Below, piece after piece: positions 1-12,595 of a stretch of DNA of 64,000 nt (positions are counted from its first letter, which is position 1; the number at the start of each line of letters is the position of its first letter). The DNA is taken from assembly GCA_025617745.1 (NCBI GenBank), contig CM046853.1:36464625-36528624 (forward strand), given 5' to 3'. Made by a program: the position numbers and the translations under genes. The DNA comes from Heliocidaris erythrogramma (lineage: Eukaryota; Echinodermata; Echinoidea; Camarodonta; Echinometridae). The notes under the pieces were generated by a model. That model searched no databases. It was not told the DNA's origin and saw only the letters and a program-made list of their open reading frames with translations.

Positions 1-734
1 AAAAAAAAAAGGAAAAAAAAAACAGTAGGAAAGCTGCAGGAAAATGTCATTGTTTACAAGTATTGATTAATTGAATAGATATACTTTCAGTGCAGCTTTG
101 AGTTGTCCAGCTGTATCGGCAAAAAATATTTGTCTTGTTCTGCTTATAATATTTCATACATCTTTTATGATTAAAACAAATTGTTTTGAAGATTTGTAAG
201 CATGCTATATCAGCTTGAGTTCTGCCAGATTTTTCACATCTCCACTCCTGCTTCAAGATCAAGACCGTCAAAGAAGATAACTAGAGGGTGGCTCTGCTCA
301 AACTGGTAGAAGAAAACACCATATTTTATTGTTCTATGATTTGTGTGGGTACATGCTCCCTGGGGACACCTGTGTAATTTGAGCAAGGGATGGACTAATC
401 AGCAACATCCGCATAAAATGTCACGAACGCTCATCAGGTTACCTCTAAAATCATGCCACACTCACTCTCAGAACTCTCAGATACTTAAAGGCACACGGTC
501 TCCTTTGAAAAATATTTAGGGCAACTGCCTCTGCTTTTCCAAGATAAAAATACATTATGAATTTTACAAATTGTCAACAGTGAGCTAAATACAAGGGGCA
601 AAGATTAGGAAACATTGGAAAATTCCTCATTTCAAACACAAATACAATAATGTTTGAGTTATTAAATGTCCCTTTCTATACAAATTTTTTTTTTAATTTC
701 AAAAGGTGAAATATTGATGTATCAAGGAAAAAAG

Positions 735-793
735 GGTACTTTTTTATTCAGAAACCATGGCAAGGTACTTTTTTTATTCAGAAACCATGGCAA
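735..793 (+). repeat. short tandem duplication
   Basis: GGTACTTTTTTATTCAGAAA followed by CCATGGCAA occurs twice in succession, period about 30 bp. Confidence 0.85.
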
Positions 794-1099
794 GAAACCT
801 ATCCACACCCTGTATCGGGCACTTAAGTGCAATCCTCCTTTAAGTCTTGTAAAAGGGGAAAATACATTTACAGATTTTTGGAGGATAGCACAGGTGAGAT
901 GAAAGGTAGGATGAGAGTATATAGAATTGTTTTCTAGGTCAGGCTATAAGCCTTTACTGATGTACACAGCAAAATTGCATGACTCACTAAATTGGTGAAA
1001 ATTGATTCCTTAAAAAACCGACCCCATCCTACAAAAAGGTAGAGGTTTTGGGTGTTTATGATTGGTCGTTATTTGATCTAGGATAAGAGAAGTTAAGCA

Positions 1100-1190
1100 T
1101 CTTCCATAAGACATCCTGTTAGAGCCACAAGGGCCATAACTCTATGTAAAAGGATATGACTTACAACGTAATACCATTTGGGCTTTCAAC
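1100..1190. repeat. dispersed hairpin repeat, diverged copy
   Basis: Left arm GTTAGAGCCACAAGGGCC and right arm ending TTTGGGCTTTCAACAG. Diverged member of the GAGCCAGAAGGGCGTTAACTC hairpin family. Confidence 0.5.
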
Positions 1191-2685
1191 AGACACAGGG
1201 ACCTACAGCTACAATTCTAACAAAGGTAAAGGCATGAAAGCTGATCAGCAAAAAGGGTAGAACATGTTTTTATGATTTTGTATGACTAATGTAACAGGAG
1301 AAGGTCGGCCTTGCAGGGTTGTAGATGTGATCATTATAATTTCCTATATTCATGCTCTACTTACCATGATAAATCATTGTGTTTATTATCAGTATTATCG
1401 TGTGACTTCCATTAACGGACATGTCTATATCTACCGCAGATAACCATCTCTGTGTTAATTCTAAAGGGGTGTCCATTTGTTTGGTGTTATTCTAATGTTT
1501 CATAATGTAGAATGAAAAAAAAAAATCTCCTTTGAACAGAATGCAGCCAGTATTCATCAACATGTAATATAGTTTGAATCATGATTATGCTTGAAACAAT
1601 CATCTTGTTATACAATCTCTGAACCTGCATAGCAAATCTGATATCATTTAATCTCTATAACAAAAAAAAAATACATTTTCTGGTTTAATATCATTTACTT
1701 CTTGCAGAAATCCACCCCCCTCCCAAAAAAAAGTATTATAAAGGTCAATTTTACTCAATTTCAAACCAGGGGACAACTCTATGAAAGGCTCCACAGATAT
1801 GCTGGGAATATCTGTCCTCGATATATTGCTTAAAGCTTTACAGCTTCAAACATTAAACTAAACTCAACTCACCTGCAAGTTGTTCTGCGTAGATTTTGAG
1901 AGCATTAGTACTTTTTCATCACCACCTTTATTTTAAAGGGCTTTAATTTAAAAGTTCATCATTACATTAGAGAGGATTTACCTTAGGGGTGCAATCAAAT
2001 AGCTATGATCAGAATAAATCATACTGGTGATGATATTACCTTGTGTGACTTTACTCCTAGAAAGCTTAAAATATATTCTTTGTTGTCACAAGGATCCCAG
2101 TACAAAATGGAAAGTCTGATAATTACTTAGCTGTGGCAGATTCACGGGCAAAACCAAGGGCTCAATGGAAATAATAACTCCCTCCTCTGTATTTTTAGTG
2201 TTGTTTTGTTTTGTTTTGATTTCAACAAAAAAGAAGTTTATCAAATTCAAAGTGTAATACTTATGAGAGTTTTTCCTGTCTTCAAGAGACTACTATTACT
2301 TGACTGAGCCAGGCATCTATTTTCTTTATGAATAGACTACTGACAGGTTCTCCTGTTCATAGTAAACATTAATTCAGATTTCATGTTTTGTGACTAGTAG
2401 ATATGACTAAGATATCCCTTATCAAGTTCTATCCTCTACTCATATCAAAAAAGTTTTGCTTTACTTTGCACATTCACAAGGGTGATAACTAAGACACTTG
2501 ATTGAAAAAAATGTGGGGGGTTCATTTGAGAAATACAAACTGGTATCAGTACTCTCTTCTTCTCTAGCGGAATGGCAAGATTTAATTCCACTAGCACGAT
2601 CGTGAGACAGGGAATGTATTGATTACCTCCAGGGGGTTTGTGCAGTGAGCGATATTAAAAGACAAGGGTTACGTCCTCTCTAGGA

Positions 2686-2836
2686 CAGAGGCGGATCCAG
2701 GGGGTCACAGGGGTCCAGACACCCTATTTTTTCCAAAATTTGGGGATTGGGACCCCCTTCTTATGCTTGATAACTTTTTTCTTTTTGGAACTGAATGCAG
2801 CCCCTTCCCATTTTACATAATCTGGATCTGCCCCTG
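2686..2836. mobile_element. short TIR element (CAG..CTG ends, hAT-like)
   Basis: A 151-bp element with terminal inverted repeats CAGAGGCGGATCCAG at the left and the complement of CAGGGGCAGATCCAG at the right. It is flanked on both sides by CTAGGA (2680-2685 and 2837-2842), an exact 6-bp target duplication. CAG/CTG termini are typical of hAT-group elements, which usually give 8-bp duplications, so the assignment is tentative. There is no coding capacity. Confidence 0.65.
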
Positions 2837-3389
2837 CTAGGACCTAGTAGTATCAATCCCCTAGCATGGATGAAAAGGTTTAGGGTGAAGGTAGTGGTTT
2901 GCGGCTGGTATAGGTAAGTTTTAGTTTTCATGCACTTGACCTGGTAGGTAGACAAATAGGGGGCCATTGCATCAGGGAAACCTGTGCAGCCATGTATAAT
3001 CAATCGCAGAACAAAATAGTGTTGCAAACAGAAGAAAATTGTACTCTTTGGTTGATTAACAGATTTCCCAATCTTCTCTTGTTTATAAATATGCACTTTA
3101 AAAAGGGGTTTTAGTGAGGATCTTTTCTAACTATTTCATACTGATTACAAAATATCATTACATCTTTGTGTCATTACATCATAATACCATAACAACTATG
3201 TAAATATAATTTTCTTCATCAATGTATGTATGTAGAACTCAAGAGAATTTAAGTCTAGTTCTATGAAACATAATGAAAAGGGACAGATCGGATTTTATAT
3301 CAGTACATAGTAGATTTCTCTTTCATAAACAAAATGTTACAATAGAAAGAATCAAAACAAGTAATATTTATAAACAGTTACAGAATGTA

Positions 3390-3478
3390 AGTAACATTAA
3401 TTCAGCTGGCACCCAGAAAGGTACTAACTCTATATGAAATAATTTGAGTTCACACCCTCTGGCTCTCAACAGAGGAAT
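3390..3478. repeat. dispersed hairpin repeat, diverged copy
   Basis: Left arm CACCCAGAAAGGTACTAACTC; right arm GAGTTCACACCCTCTGGCTC followed by CAACAGAGGA. Shared layout with the copies at 39000 and 42520. Confidence 0.55.
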
Positions 3479-3931
3479 TAGCCCTCAGTCTGTGTTATTT
3501 TTCACACACATGGGTCCCTCGTTCTCTTCCCAAAGAGGCGTTCCTTTTAACCAGGATTTTCTTAAACAATAACGTAATAAAAAAAGGAAGGACAACCCAT
3601 TCACATCGAATAATGTCTTTCACTCTCTTGTAGGAGAAGAAGGGAACTGGGACGGGTCTTTAGAAGGCTATGTTGAACAAGCTGTTCAGGTGGACGTTTG
3701 GCCATGACTGGGTTATTTTCTTTCCTCTAGGTAACCAAATACTCACAGGTCCAAGATGCTGGGTAAGCTATTAGCCCAGATCGAGCCATAGTAAGTGAAG
3801 TAAACTGAGATGCGGTGATACCAAAAAGTGCATAAGCTCACCACTGGCTCTATGTCTGCTACTCTAATAGTCTCGTTAAGGCAAGAACGTCTTAACACAA
3901 TTCTCTACCTCTAAGTTGTCCAATAGGCAAA

Positions 3932-3963
3932 GTATCCAAATATATATGTATCCAAATATATAT
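3932..3963 (+). repeat. 16-bp tandem duplication
   Basis: GTATCCAAATATATAT occurs twice without a spacer. Confidence 0.9.
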
Positions 3964-5772
3964 GGACTTGCTTAAGTGGCCCTTACAATTTGAAAAAAAG
4001 AAGAAAAAACGCATACAAACTTAATAAAATGTGGTAATCACTGCTGGCATCTTGTCTTTGCGGCAGCCAGTGAAAGATCATTATCTTAGATCGTTTCCAT
4101 TCATAATGCTAGATCTCAGCTTTCTGTTTATTACATTTAATTTGAGATGAGAGCAAGACAATAAAAGCTTCAGTATGTCTGTATTCAAAGCTATTCTTCT
4201 CTAAGAACTGTGAAAAATGGCAAATTGGAGACAACATTTTTAATTGGCATATTTTCTTTTATGGTATAAAAACACCAACATGCATGGCTTATTAGACTTT
4301 TGAATATATTGAGTAATTAAAATGAGGTGATATAAGGAACAGATTTTAAGCATTTTAAGATTATCATTATATCTCCAATTACATAGATTTTCAAAAACTC
4401 TAATTCCACCATAAGAAAAAAACATAACATATGGTCACCAAATTGATACATTAATATTTTACTCAGATCTGTACAATGGAGTTACGTCCTTCTGAAAGAG
4501 CCAAACTAAATGTACTCTTTTGCCTACTGGGAATTCATGGAAAGGCATATTCTTAACTTGTGATTTTCAAAAACGCTTTTTTTGCTTTCTTTTTGGTTGG
4601 GCTGGTGTGAAGCACAAGAGGAAATGATCATATTCTATATCGAGTGCAACCACTTATGAATCACAATGTGTTAGAAATTTAATCTGTACTGTCTATGGGG
4701 ACTAACTCCTTTGTGCTGCTGCAAGCCATACTGACTCTGTAGCATTTACACACACGCACAAATAAAGAGAAAATGCGCAGCCACGATCTCATGTGTGAAA
4801 AGTGCATGCCCTCCAAGACAAGGGCCCTGTCAACGTCCATTCAAAAAATTATTGGGAAACCTTAATTTCATGGATTTAGAACACAGCCACTTTGTGCACA
4901 CAAATTAAGCCATGTTTGCTGGCCTACTTAAGGGCTATCCTTCAGAGTATTCCAAACGTAACTTTCAATAAAGACGTCCATCTCTTTGTGTCATTTTCAG
5001 ACAGTTAGCTCCCAAAGGGGAATAATGTATGATGGAAAGATCAAATGTTGAAGAGTGCTCTACTCATAACATTAAGTGGTAAGGTTAAAAAAAGGAAATA
5101 CATTGGCCAGAGCCCATGGGAGGTACATTAAACATAAATGAAAGAAAAGGCCATTGGGGGTCACTGGTTCCATTCTTTACATCCGTACTACCATGGGGCG
5201 TGATTAATACCGCTCTTGTTACCGAACGTGGAACCATTTAGAGTCGGCTGCAATCAGAGTTAACGCATCTCCCTCAGGATGCTGATGCAATCAAGTTTCC
5301 TTCTCTCCGGCCATTGTTCTTAACTCCCATAGATCGTATAAATCAAATTTTCTGACGATGCGCAATGAATATTTGCATTCAATCGTCGTCATCATCTTCT
5401 GCGAAATTCCATCTCACAAACTTTCGCACTTCTGGAAAGGTGTGAAAATGGACAGGTTTCTAGACAATAGCATATTCATAGAGAAATCCCTTGATGCTCT
5501 ATTTGACTATTTAAATTGATTTAGAAAGAGCACAATTATTCAGGACGGTGTAACTTGACCACTTGCTGTCATGGGTGAGCACGTGCTGATAATGATAAAC
5601 AAAGGAATTAGATTCTTGCAAGCCATATCTTATTCATCATGGAAACTAGGTAATTTAATAAAACCTACATAATGAATGTCCAGTGATACTTTTACAGATG
5701 AAGGTAAATAAAAACCTTTTTCTGAGTTATAAAACGATATGGCCCGTATTCTGAACTCTGGTTTAATCTTAT

Positions 5773-5840
5773 CATTTCGGCAGCAGGTGGGTGTGTTGCC
5801 GGCTTCTTCTTGGTGACCTTCTTGGTGCTATCCTTCTCAG
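5773..5840 (-). pseudogene. decayed exon of a histone H1-delta-like gene (N-terminal tail)
   Basis: Minus-strand translation gives EKDSTKKVTKKKPATHPPAA followed by EM. From memory this closely matches the N-terminal tail of the sea-urchin late histone H1-delta, which begins M-A-E-K and runs to A-A-E-M before the globular domain. The fragment starts directly after a CTGCAG acceptor-like site with CT, so an upstream exon ending ATG-G would supply M-A. It stops being H1-like exactly after ATG, where the sequence is ATAAGA; a normal donor would be GTAAGA. Borders therefore look like those of a spliced exon with one mutated donor base rather than a processed copy. No ATG exon and no globular-domain exon were seen nearby, so it is most likely a relic. 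The match is from memory and not confirmed by search. Confidence 0.5.
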
Positions 5841-6519
5841 CTGCAGTCTAGACCAAAAATAACTATTTATAATGTCCTGAAGTTTACTGTAAAGTGTATT
5901 CCAATAGAAAATATTTAAGACCAAACTCAACAAAGAAACAATTTTTCAGACCCAAAATTTAAATTTCATTTAGGATAATTGCTTGCACTCCAGGTGGGAC
6001 AGAAGGGGTTTAAGGCATTGTGTAAGATTAGCATGTCTGATTTCACAACAGAAATGTTTACAACAAGACAAGAACCTCAAAATACGGAAAATATATATTT
6101 GACAACTATTTTAGACAATTCTCTTATTTTTTGAATGATCAAAATCGCTCATGAAATGAGTTTCAGTTCTGTTTAAATCTTTTTAGAAAATGTAGATCAA
6201 ATGTTCTGCATTATTTGAATGTGAAAGCAATCTCTCAGAATCTTTTGAAACAAGATCGTCTGGGAAAGGATGTCTGGATGTCAAACTAATACATTGATCA
6301 ATTGAACATGGAGAGAGGATAAAGACCACTTTGTCAGCAACTTAACGCTGTCAAGAAGAGTTGAAACGCAGAGTATAACCGTTGATTACCCCGAGTACCC
6401 CTTTTTGTCTTGTTTGAGAGACAAATTGAATCCTACATTAACAGCAGTTAACCTTGTCATGTTGTATACACAGGAAAGAAAGTCACAGCTCTTCTCTGCA
6501 GCAATACAGAATTGTTTTA

Positions 6520-6835
6520 CGTATATCTCTCTTTATCTCTCTCTTTATCTTCTCTCTTATATTCGTTCTACTTTTCCCTATTTATTTCTCTTTTAATAAT
6601 CTTTTTTTTTCTATTCCTCTAACTTATTATCATTATCCTTTTTTTTCCTTTATATATTGCCAACTCATTTTGTTGTTTTCTTTTTGTCTTTTCATTATAT
6701 CTATATCATTCTCTATATATATCTCTCCCAACCTGTGTCTCCCCCTATATTCAAAATCTATCTTTTCTAACCCCCTCCCACTCTCTATTCTGTTTTCTCT
6801 CATTCTAAATCCCTCCCTTTCTTTCCTCCCCAACT
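6520..6835 (+). repeat. pyrimidine-rich low-complexity tract
   Basis: Interrupted TCTCTTT and TATCTCTC sequence. The open frames on both strands here are compositional artefacts. Confidence 0.85.
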
Positions 6836-6930
6836 GAAATCACAGCAGAGTACATTCTTATGAATTGATTAATGGAATTAAAGCAAAGTAAGTCATGACA
6901 GGCCATTAAACTTCAGGATGATTTTTCTAC

Positions 6931-7009
6931 CTCCATACACTAAAGGACTTTCCGCCTTGAGGTTTATCCGCTTTATGTCATCGACTAAGTGAGTGACATA
7001 TTCAAATGC
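6931..7009 (-). other. exon-like segment of unknown identity
   Basis: A 79-bp open segment on the minus strand lies between a good acceptor (ttctttttcattag^GCATTTG) and a possible donor (TATGGAG^GTAGAA). It reads AFEYVTHLVDDIKRINLKAE then SPLVYG, a mixed charged and hydrophobic composition that looks more protein-like than the surrounding sequence. Reading through the donor gives a further 12 residues and then a stop. I do not recognise the family, it does not fit a TSP1 repeat, and no partner exon was found. It may be chance. Confidence 0.25.
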
Positions 7010-9030
7010 CTAATGAAAAAGAAAATCAGAGTTAAAAATTAAATTGTTTCAATCCATACCAAAGCAAATGAGAGAAAGTGATTTCTCCCACATGACACAA
7101 ACGTCACCGTCCGCTGTCTTTCCCTTGGCTATAACCGCCTTAAAACTGCTACTCAAATCCTGTCACTCTACTCCGAAGTGGGTTGATGGATAAAATGAAG
7201 GACTAAGCAGCTCAAATCTTCTAATCCTCTGCGTGACATTTGGCCAATCTTAAACATTAACAGATCAACCCACAAATCCTATCTCTACACTGAAATGTTG
7301 GTTTGGCTTGGCAGCTAGAGATTCGGGTTCTTTACAGCTCTGTTTCCACTGCTGACATTTTATAACCATGCAAAAAAAAATGAAATGTGACAATGTAACA
7401 TTTTACCTGCTGAAAGCCAAAGCCAGAAGCCATATATTTTATAAAGAATGAAAGCCCTTCTACTTCTCAACAGACAATTCATTCAGGTGTAGTGTATTTT
7501 AAATACAATTGGACAAAATGATGTGCCCAACAGCAGTGGAAATTATTTTCAGGTCATTGTTTGCTTGGTTAGGAAAATATTATGTTTTCCATATAAAAAA
7601 GAGGTTAATTCTTTTTGTCTATATAAAAGTTTACAAATGGCAAATCATCCAAATGCAATTATCCATATTTTATTGTTATGAAGAGAATTTTGTATTATTG
7701 AAAAATCCATATCATGATACAAAGTCAAGCAGTCCTTGGCACAAAACACAGACTCTACTTTAAATATGCAAGAAAGGAAATAACATGCCCAAGAAAACAA
7801 GCTTTTAACTTGATAGGGGAGCTTCCCTTTTTTGTCTTCATCTCTTTCAGTGACACAACTTAATATCATGACCTGTTGATGACATACTTCGCTAAAAGTA
7901 ATATTCTTTTTGTCTCCCTTCTTCTCTCCTCTTGATTAAATCCATCATTTCAGGGGAAACCCTCAGAGGGAAGAAGATAATAACATGTGCAAGTGGTTGG
8001 AGGGCAGGCAAAGTGTGCTTGCCGTAATTGTACTCACGATGTTTCGCATTGTATTGGTCCACGCTCCAGCGGACAAAAGCGCATCAGGGCGTAAGTGCCT
8101 ACACAAATCGGTGCACGCCTGAACTGGCTGACCATGGAGAGGTATTTACACAGCCCCAGCTAGATGAGCGCAAATGAAAATTGAGACTGTGCAGCAGGGG
8201 GCACTTGCACCATTTCAGGGGGAAGGGGTCATTGTTTTGCACTTGGCTCCCATTAATTGAAGACACAATGAATGTGTGAAATTGTGATTTGTATTTCAAA
8301 TTCAGTATTTCCAATTAAAATGCTAAAGAGCATCACCATCTTTTTTAATCGAGCAAAAGTTACCTTAATTTTGAGGCTTATTCACATTATGCCACAGGCT
8401 TCTGTAGTCTATTTTTACATTTTTACATCTACATCTATTTTACCATTACTTTTGTTTCTCTATAATTTCTCTAAAACTTTCTCTAAAACTAAGTTCTAAT
8501 ACTTTCTCAGTCACCTTCATTATTCCATATTCTTGACCTTATTGTCTTGTATTCACCTTCTCTTTTTATTATTTATGACACATATTTCTCAAATATCGAG
8601 TGATTTATTCCCTACGGCTATCATCCATACAATTAACCCGGAGCTGCATTGCATATTAAATCTGTTTCATTAGACACCTTTAATCCATTGCTATCTTGTT
8701 ATCCCATTTTGTATTCTGGGCACATGAGGGGCTGTCACGTGTCTGCTTGGGCCGTAGTAATACGCAGTTGTTTGCTAAGCTGCAGTACTGCAGATTTCAT
8801 CAAGATAAAAAGGTAGACACTAAAAAACTTTCAGGACAGATCAGATTTTTAATTGGCTTAGAGCCAATGCCCTTTCTGGTTGTCTTTATTTCTATGAAAT
8901 GTCCTCTATTACCCTCTATCTAATTAAATACTTTCTCTTGACCCATTTTCTTGGTATTACATGGAAATCTGATTTCATTCCCCCAACCTCTATGTCTCTA
9001 TGTATCCATCATGCTTACTCTCCTTTTCCG

Positions 9031-9172
9031 CCCCCCCCCCCTCTCTCTCTCTCTCTTTCTCACTATCTCTCTTATCTCCTTTCTCTACCTTTCTGTCTGT
9101 GTCTGCCCTTCTCCCCTCCCTCTCTCTCTCTCTCTCTCTCCCTCTCTCTCCCTCTATCTCTGGTACACTTTT
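9031..9172 (+). repeat. C10 run and CT microsatellite
   Basis: C10 followed by interrupted CT dinucleotide repeats. Frames encoding poly-Ser/Leu here are artefacts. Confidence 0.9.
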
Positions 9173-9276
9173 TGTTGATCTGTCTGTTTTACCTGCCCTT
9201 TTATCACTCACTTTCACATCTCTAATCTTTTATCCCCTACATCTTCCTATCTTATCATAAAACCAAAACTTATAGC

Positions 9277-9716
9277 CTGTTCAGACTATAGGAAACTTGT
9301 ACGAGACTCGTATATAGAATAATGGTTATAGCGAAAAGAGAGTACAGACTCTACAAGAAACAGATTTTGGGGAATAAAGCCGATACCATATGTAATATGC
9401 GCTATACAAGAATGGTTTATTATTATAATCAGTTTACATCAAAGACAGCGATGGAGCATACAATATTACAGCTGATTGGTCATATCAGCGCGTACACATG
9501 ATAAGCCCCGCCCAGTTATACGATTCTCGTACGATAGGATTTTCAGACTATGAGGGGATGCTGATTTTTATCAAGTTTTCATTCGAAATAATGCTCAAAC
9601 ATGCGTTTCTCCTTACATTTCATCATATCATGTTCAGACTATGCAAATTTAATTACTTATGATATAGCTATATGATTTTAGTATAGCTATACAATGAACT
9701 CAGGTAGTCTGAACAG
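9277..9716. mobile_element. 440-bp TIR element with repeated TTCAGACTAT motif
   Basis: Ends are CTGTTCAGACTA at the left and its exact inverse TAGTCTGAACAG at the right. The core TTCAGACTAT recurs inside near 9546 and 9634, resembling internal transposase-binding repeats. There is no coding capacity and no clear target duplication. The family is not identified. Confidence 0.55.
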
Positions 9717-10159
9717 TGGTTACATTTATATGCTGCAATGTAGTTCATCCCATCGCGTGCGTGATACATGCACGATCACAGAACTTGTTCCTGAACACAA
9801 AATTGATTTATGACTTAATCAATATGGAGCACACTGACATTTGAATTCACAGATAACGGCTGTTGTGATGCTATAAATTCGGGCAAACTACGATGATATG
9901 AAACATGGTTCTAATCTTCTGATTGGATTGGTTATCAGGCAGTGGAAAGGTTTCAAAATAAACAAGTTTTTTTTTATGTCTATCTTTTCACAAGAACACA
10001 AAAAAACATCAATTGCCAATATTCAAATAGGCAAAAGGTAAAGCGAGCTTATCCTCCTTGGATTAAAAAAGGCAATTTTCAGGAACACGCTCATCTTTTC
10101 ACCTTTACACAGCATTATTGATCGAGACAGGCAGATTAAGGGCTATCAGCGACAATTAA

Positions 10160-10392
10160 CCCTTTTGGTGCCATAGGTAGTTTCAGCCACTTAAATCATG
10201 ATATAACGTGTAATATTCTTTTAGGGTGAGGGTTAGGGTTAAGTTTAGGGTCAGAATGTCTTTCTTTTCTTGATTTAAAAAGTGCTGTTTTTTTTAACCA
10301 AAATGAGCAATGGAAAAACAAACCAAGACTAAAACTTGTCTCAGGATAATGCATCTCAGTTGTTGCACTTATTGTACATGGCACCACGAGGG
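10160..10392. mobile_element. TTAA-flanked short element (piggyBac-like)
   Basis: TTAA at 10156-10159 and 10393-10396 flanks ends CCCTTTTGGTGCCA and the complement of CCCTCGTGGTGCCA (12 of 14 matching). TTAA targets with CCC-starting inverted repeats are the piggyBac signature. The interior (about 10222-10250) contains a short GGGTTAGGGTTA telomere-like run. Noncoding. Confidence 0.6.
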
Positions 10393-11655
10393 TTAAAAAA
10401 ATCCAAAAATATCTCACATTCCTGGAATGAACATATCTTTACATCTTTACAGTTTTATTGAGCGACATGAAAGATATTTTATCAATGGCTGTTTCAATCG
10501 GTGATAGCTGTAGGGGTGAGCATACACTGTCATCCTAGTAACCATTTGCCTAGGTTTGTGGTTATACAAGAAAACTTTTGAGGATAATGTACTGTGCTTT
10601 TTAGAGAAAAAAAGGAAGAGTGCGACAACATTCCCCAACCTCAGCAAGTGTAGGATGAATATCCAAAGGGCTAAATGCTAACAATTACTTGAACTTGCCA
10701 CTTAAGAACAGCATCAGGGACAAGGAGCCTAGAGACAAAGAGTTACGAGAAACTACTGAACATTGATGCATTGAAACAAGTATACTTCATTGACTAGCAT
10801 GCTCACACCCGATTGTTTGCACAACTGCTGTAATTGACCAAGACCGTACACCACATGGAAACGGTTGCAGTCTTAGATGCTAAGGCATCTTTCCGATCAG
10901 CTCAATTAAGACATCATTCAGGCGGAAACACTGAAATACTGTGTACAGACAGAAGTGGACGATACAATAAAAAGACAGAGGCAGTCAGCGCCGAGTTCAT
11001 GATTTCCTAGGAGACAGCATAAAAAGATTAATAACCCTCAAGAAATTAAGCGGTGTGTTTGAAGCGACAACTGTGTCAGGAGGGATCAGATATAATTATG
11101 CTAACATCTACTCAAGCATAATGCACTCCCAATCTTTCCATTGGAACTTATTTTCTCTTTTCTTTCAATTGTGCAGATAAAAGGCTCATTATGAAACAAC
11201 ACAATAATTTGTCCCCTGAAGGAAGAGTAAATCACAAAGCATCTACAGCACATATGCATGAACACCAAAATGTTATTGGTCTCTTTAATAGCTCAAAACC
11301 TTTATTCTCATCTTAAATTTTTCCCAAATATAATACAAAAATCTATTACTAATGAAGCGCTAAGTAGGAATGATGGCAATTAAAGTATCCAAAATGCTTC
11401 ATTCATGATTTGGATATTTCACTTACCTGCACCATTCTAGTGAATTAATTTCAAAGTGAAATAAAGATAGAAATTAATATATATATGTGTGACTGGCAGA
11501 AGGGAGCACACGCGCAAGAGATAGAGCAAATTTCTGGTAACGCATTTCCAAGATATTGATTGTTCTATATACATGTACATGTTATAGCATTCTAAAACAT
11601 GACAGGGATTTCTCTCTTCAACTAATAGAAGTGAAAATGGAAGGTAACTGCTAAC

Positions 11656-11662
11656 AACCTTC
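11656..11662 (+). repeat. target-site duplication of the LINE insertion, left copy
   Basis: AACCTTC, repeated immediately after the CAAA tail at 12596-12602. Confidence 0.7.
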
Positions 11663-12595
11663 AAATGGTAGAAAGTTTTAAGTATCTTGGGGTTTTTATA
11701 GATAAGGAACTCAAATGGAATGTCCATATTGATCATATGTGTTCAAAAATCGGTAAAATGATAGGCTTCCTTGGCAGAATTAGACATTTTGTTAATGAAT
11801 CTAGTTTAAAAATAATATATTCTTCGGTTATCATTCCTCATTTTGATTATGCTGATATAATTTGGCAATCTGCATCACAAAAATATTTGATATTATTACA
11901 AAAACTCCAAAACCGAGCAGGAAGAATTATTCTAAAAATAAATCCATATTCTCATACTTCAACCTCATACATACATGATATTCTGAAATGGAAGAAATTA
12001 ACTACTCGTCAAAGGGAGCATATGTACGTAATGATGTTTAAAGTTCTAAATAATTTTGCACCTGAATATATGAAAATGTCATTTTCTCAAAAGTCTTGCC
12101 CTTACTCACTTCGAACAATAAATCACCTTAGTCTCCCTAGACCGAAAACAAGTAGCTGTAAACGAACATTTTTTTATAGGGGGGCTACACTTTACAATCA
12201 ATTACCTTCTTATCTATCAGCAATGTCAACGGTCCATTCCTTTAAATCCAATATCCAAGCCTATCTCGATTTTCGGTAACTGTTGTTGCCTATTGTTGCA
12301 ATTTTTTTGGCGTGGGGATGGGGGGGGGGTGGGGTTGTAAGATATTTTATTTTTCCCCTTTTGTGTGTCATGGGTTTTAATATATTATGATTAAGTTTTG
12401 TTCTACTGATTATGATGATTTGTTATGTTTTATATGCATGTTATTGTTTATATGTTAGGACCCCATGGAAGAACAGTGGCACTATGTTAGTGCCACTGAA
12501 ATGGGCTATCCGCCATATTTGTATTCACTGATAATTATTTAAACATGTATATCTGTTTTTTTTTTAATATGGAAATAAATACAAACAAACAAACA
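11663..12595 (+). mobile_element. 5'-truncated non-LTR retrotransposon (LINE) tail
   Basis: The 933-bp insertion is bounded by a 7-bp target duplication AACCTTC (11656-11662 and 12596-12602) and ends in A-rich ATAAATA plus CAAA repeats, as expected for target-primed reverse transcription. It carries an uninterrupted frame from 11665 to 12279 encoding the C-terminal part of a LINE reverse transcriptase: VESFKYLGVFIDKELKW at the N terminus, QKLQNRAGRI in the middle and FFYRGATLYNQLP near the end, all phrases typical of the thumb and downstream region of CR1/Jockey-group enzymes. The polymerase core with its catalytic YADD-type motif is missing. The 3'UTR includes a GT-rich run, a G10 tract and a small hairpin built on AGTGGCACT/AGTGCCACT near 12475-12500. 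The absence of stops suggests a young insertion. Confidence 0.85.

Noticed and set aside
8036..8170. Possible exon ending at a GTGAGT donor on the minus strand
   Set aside because: No convincing acceptor or protein similarity; part of the sequence resembles 12640-12700, so it may be a repeat.
8899..9260. Frames encoding Ser/Leu-rich proteins in CT tracts, here and at 6454, 44850, 56264 and 61009
   Set aside because: Composition is dictated by the CT microsatellite; several frames on both strands are open at once.
10222..10250. GGGTTAGGGTTA telomere-like run
   Set aside because: Only about two imperfect units inside a short transposon-like element; not evidence of a chromosome end.
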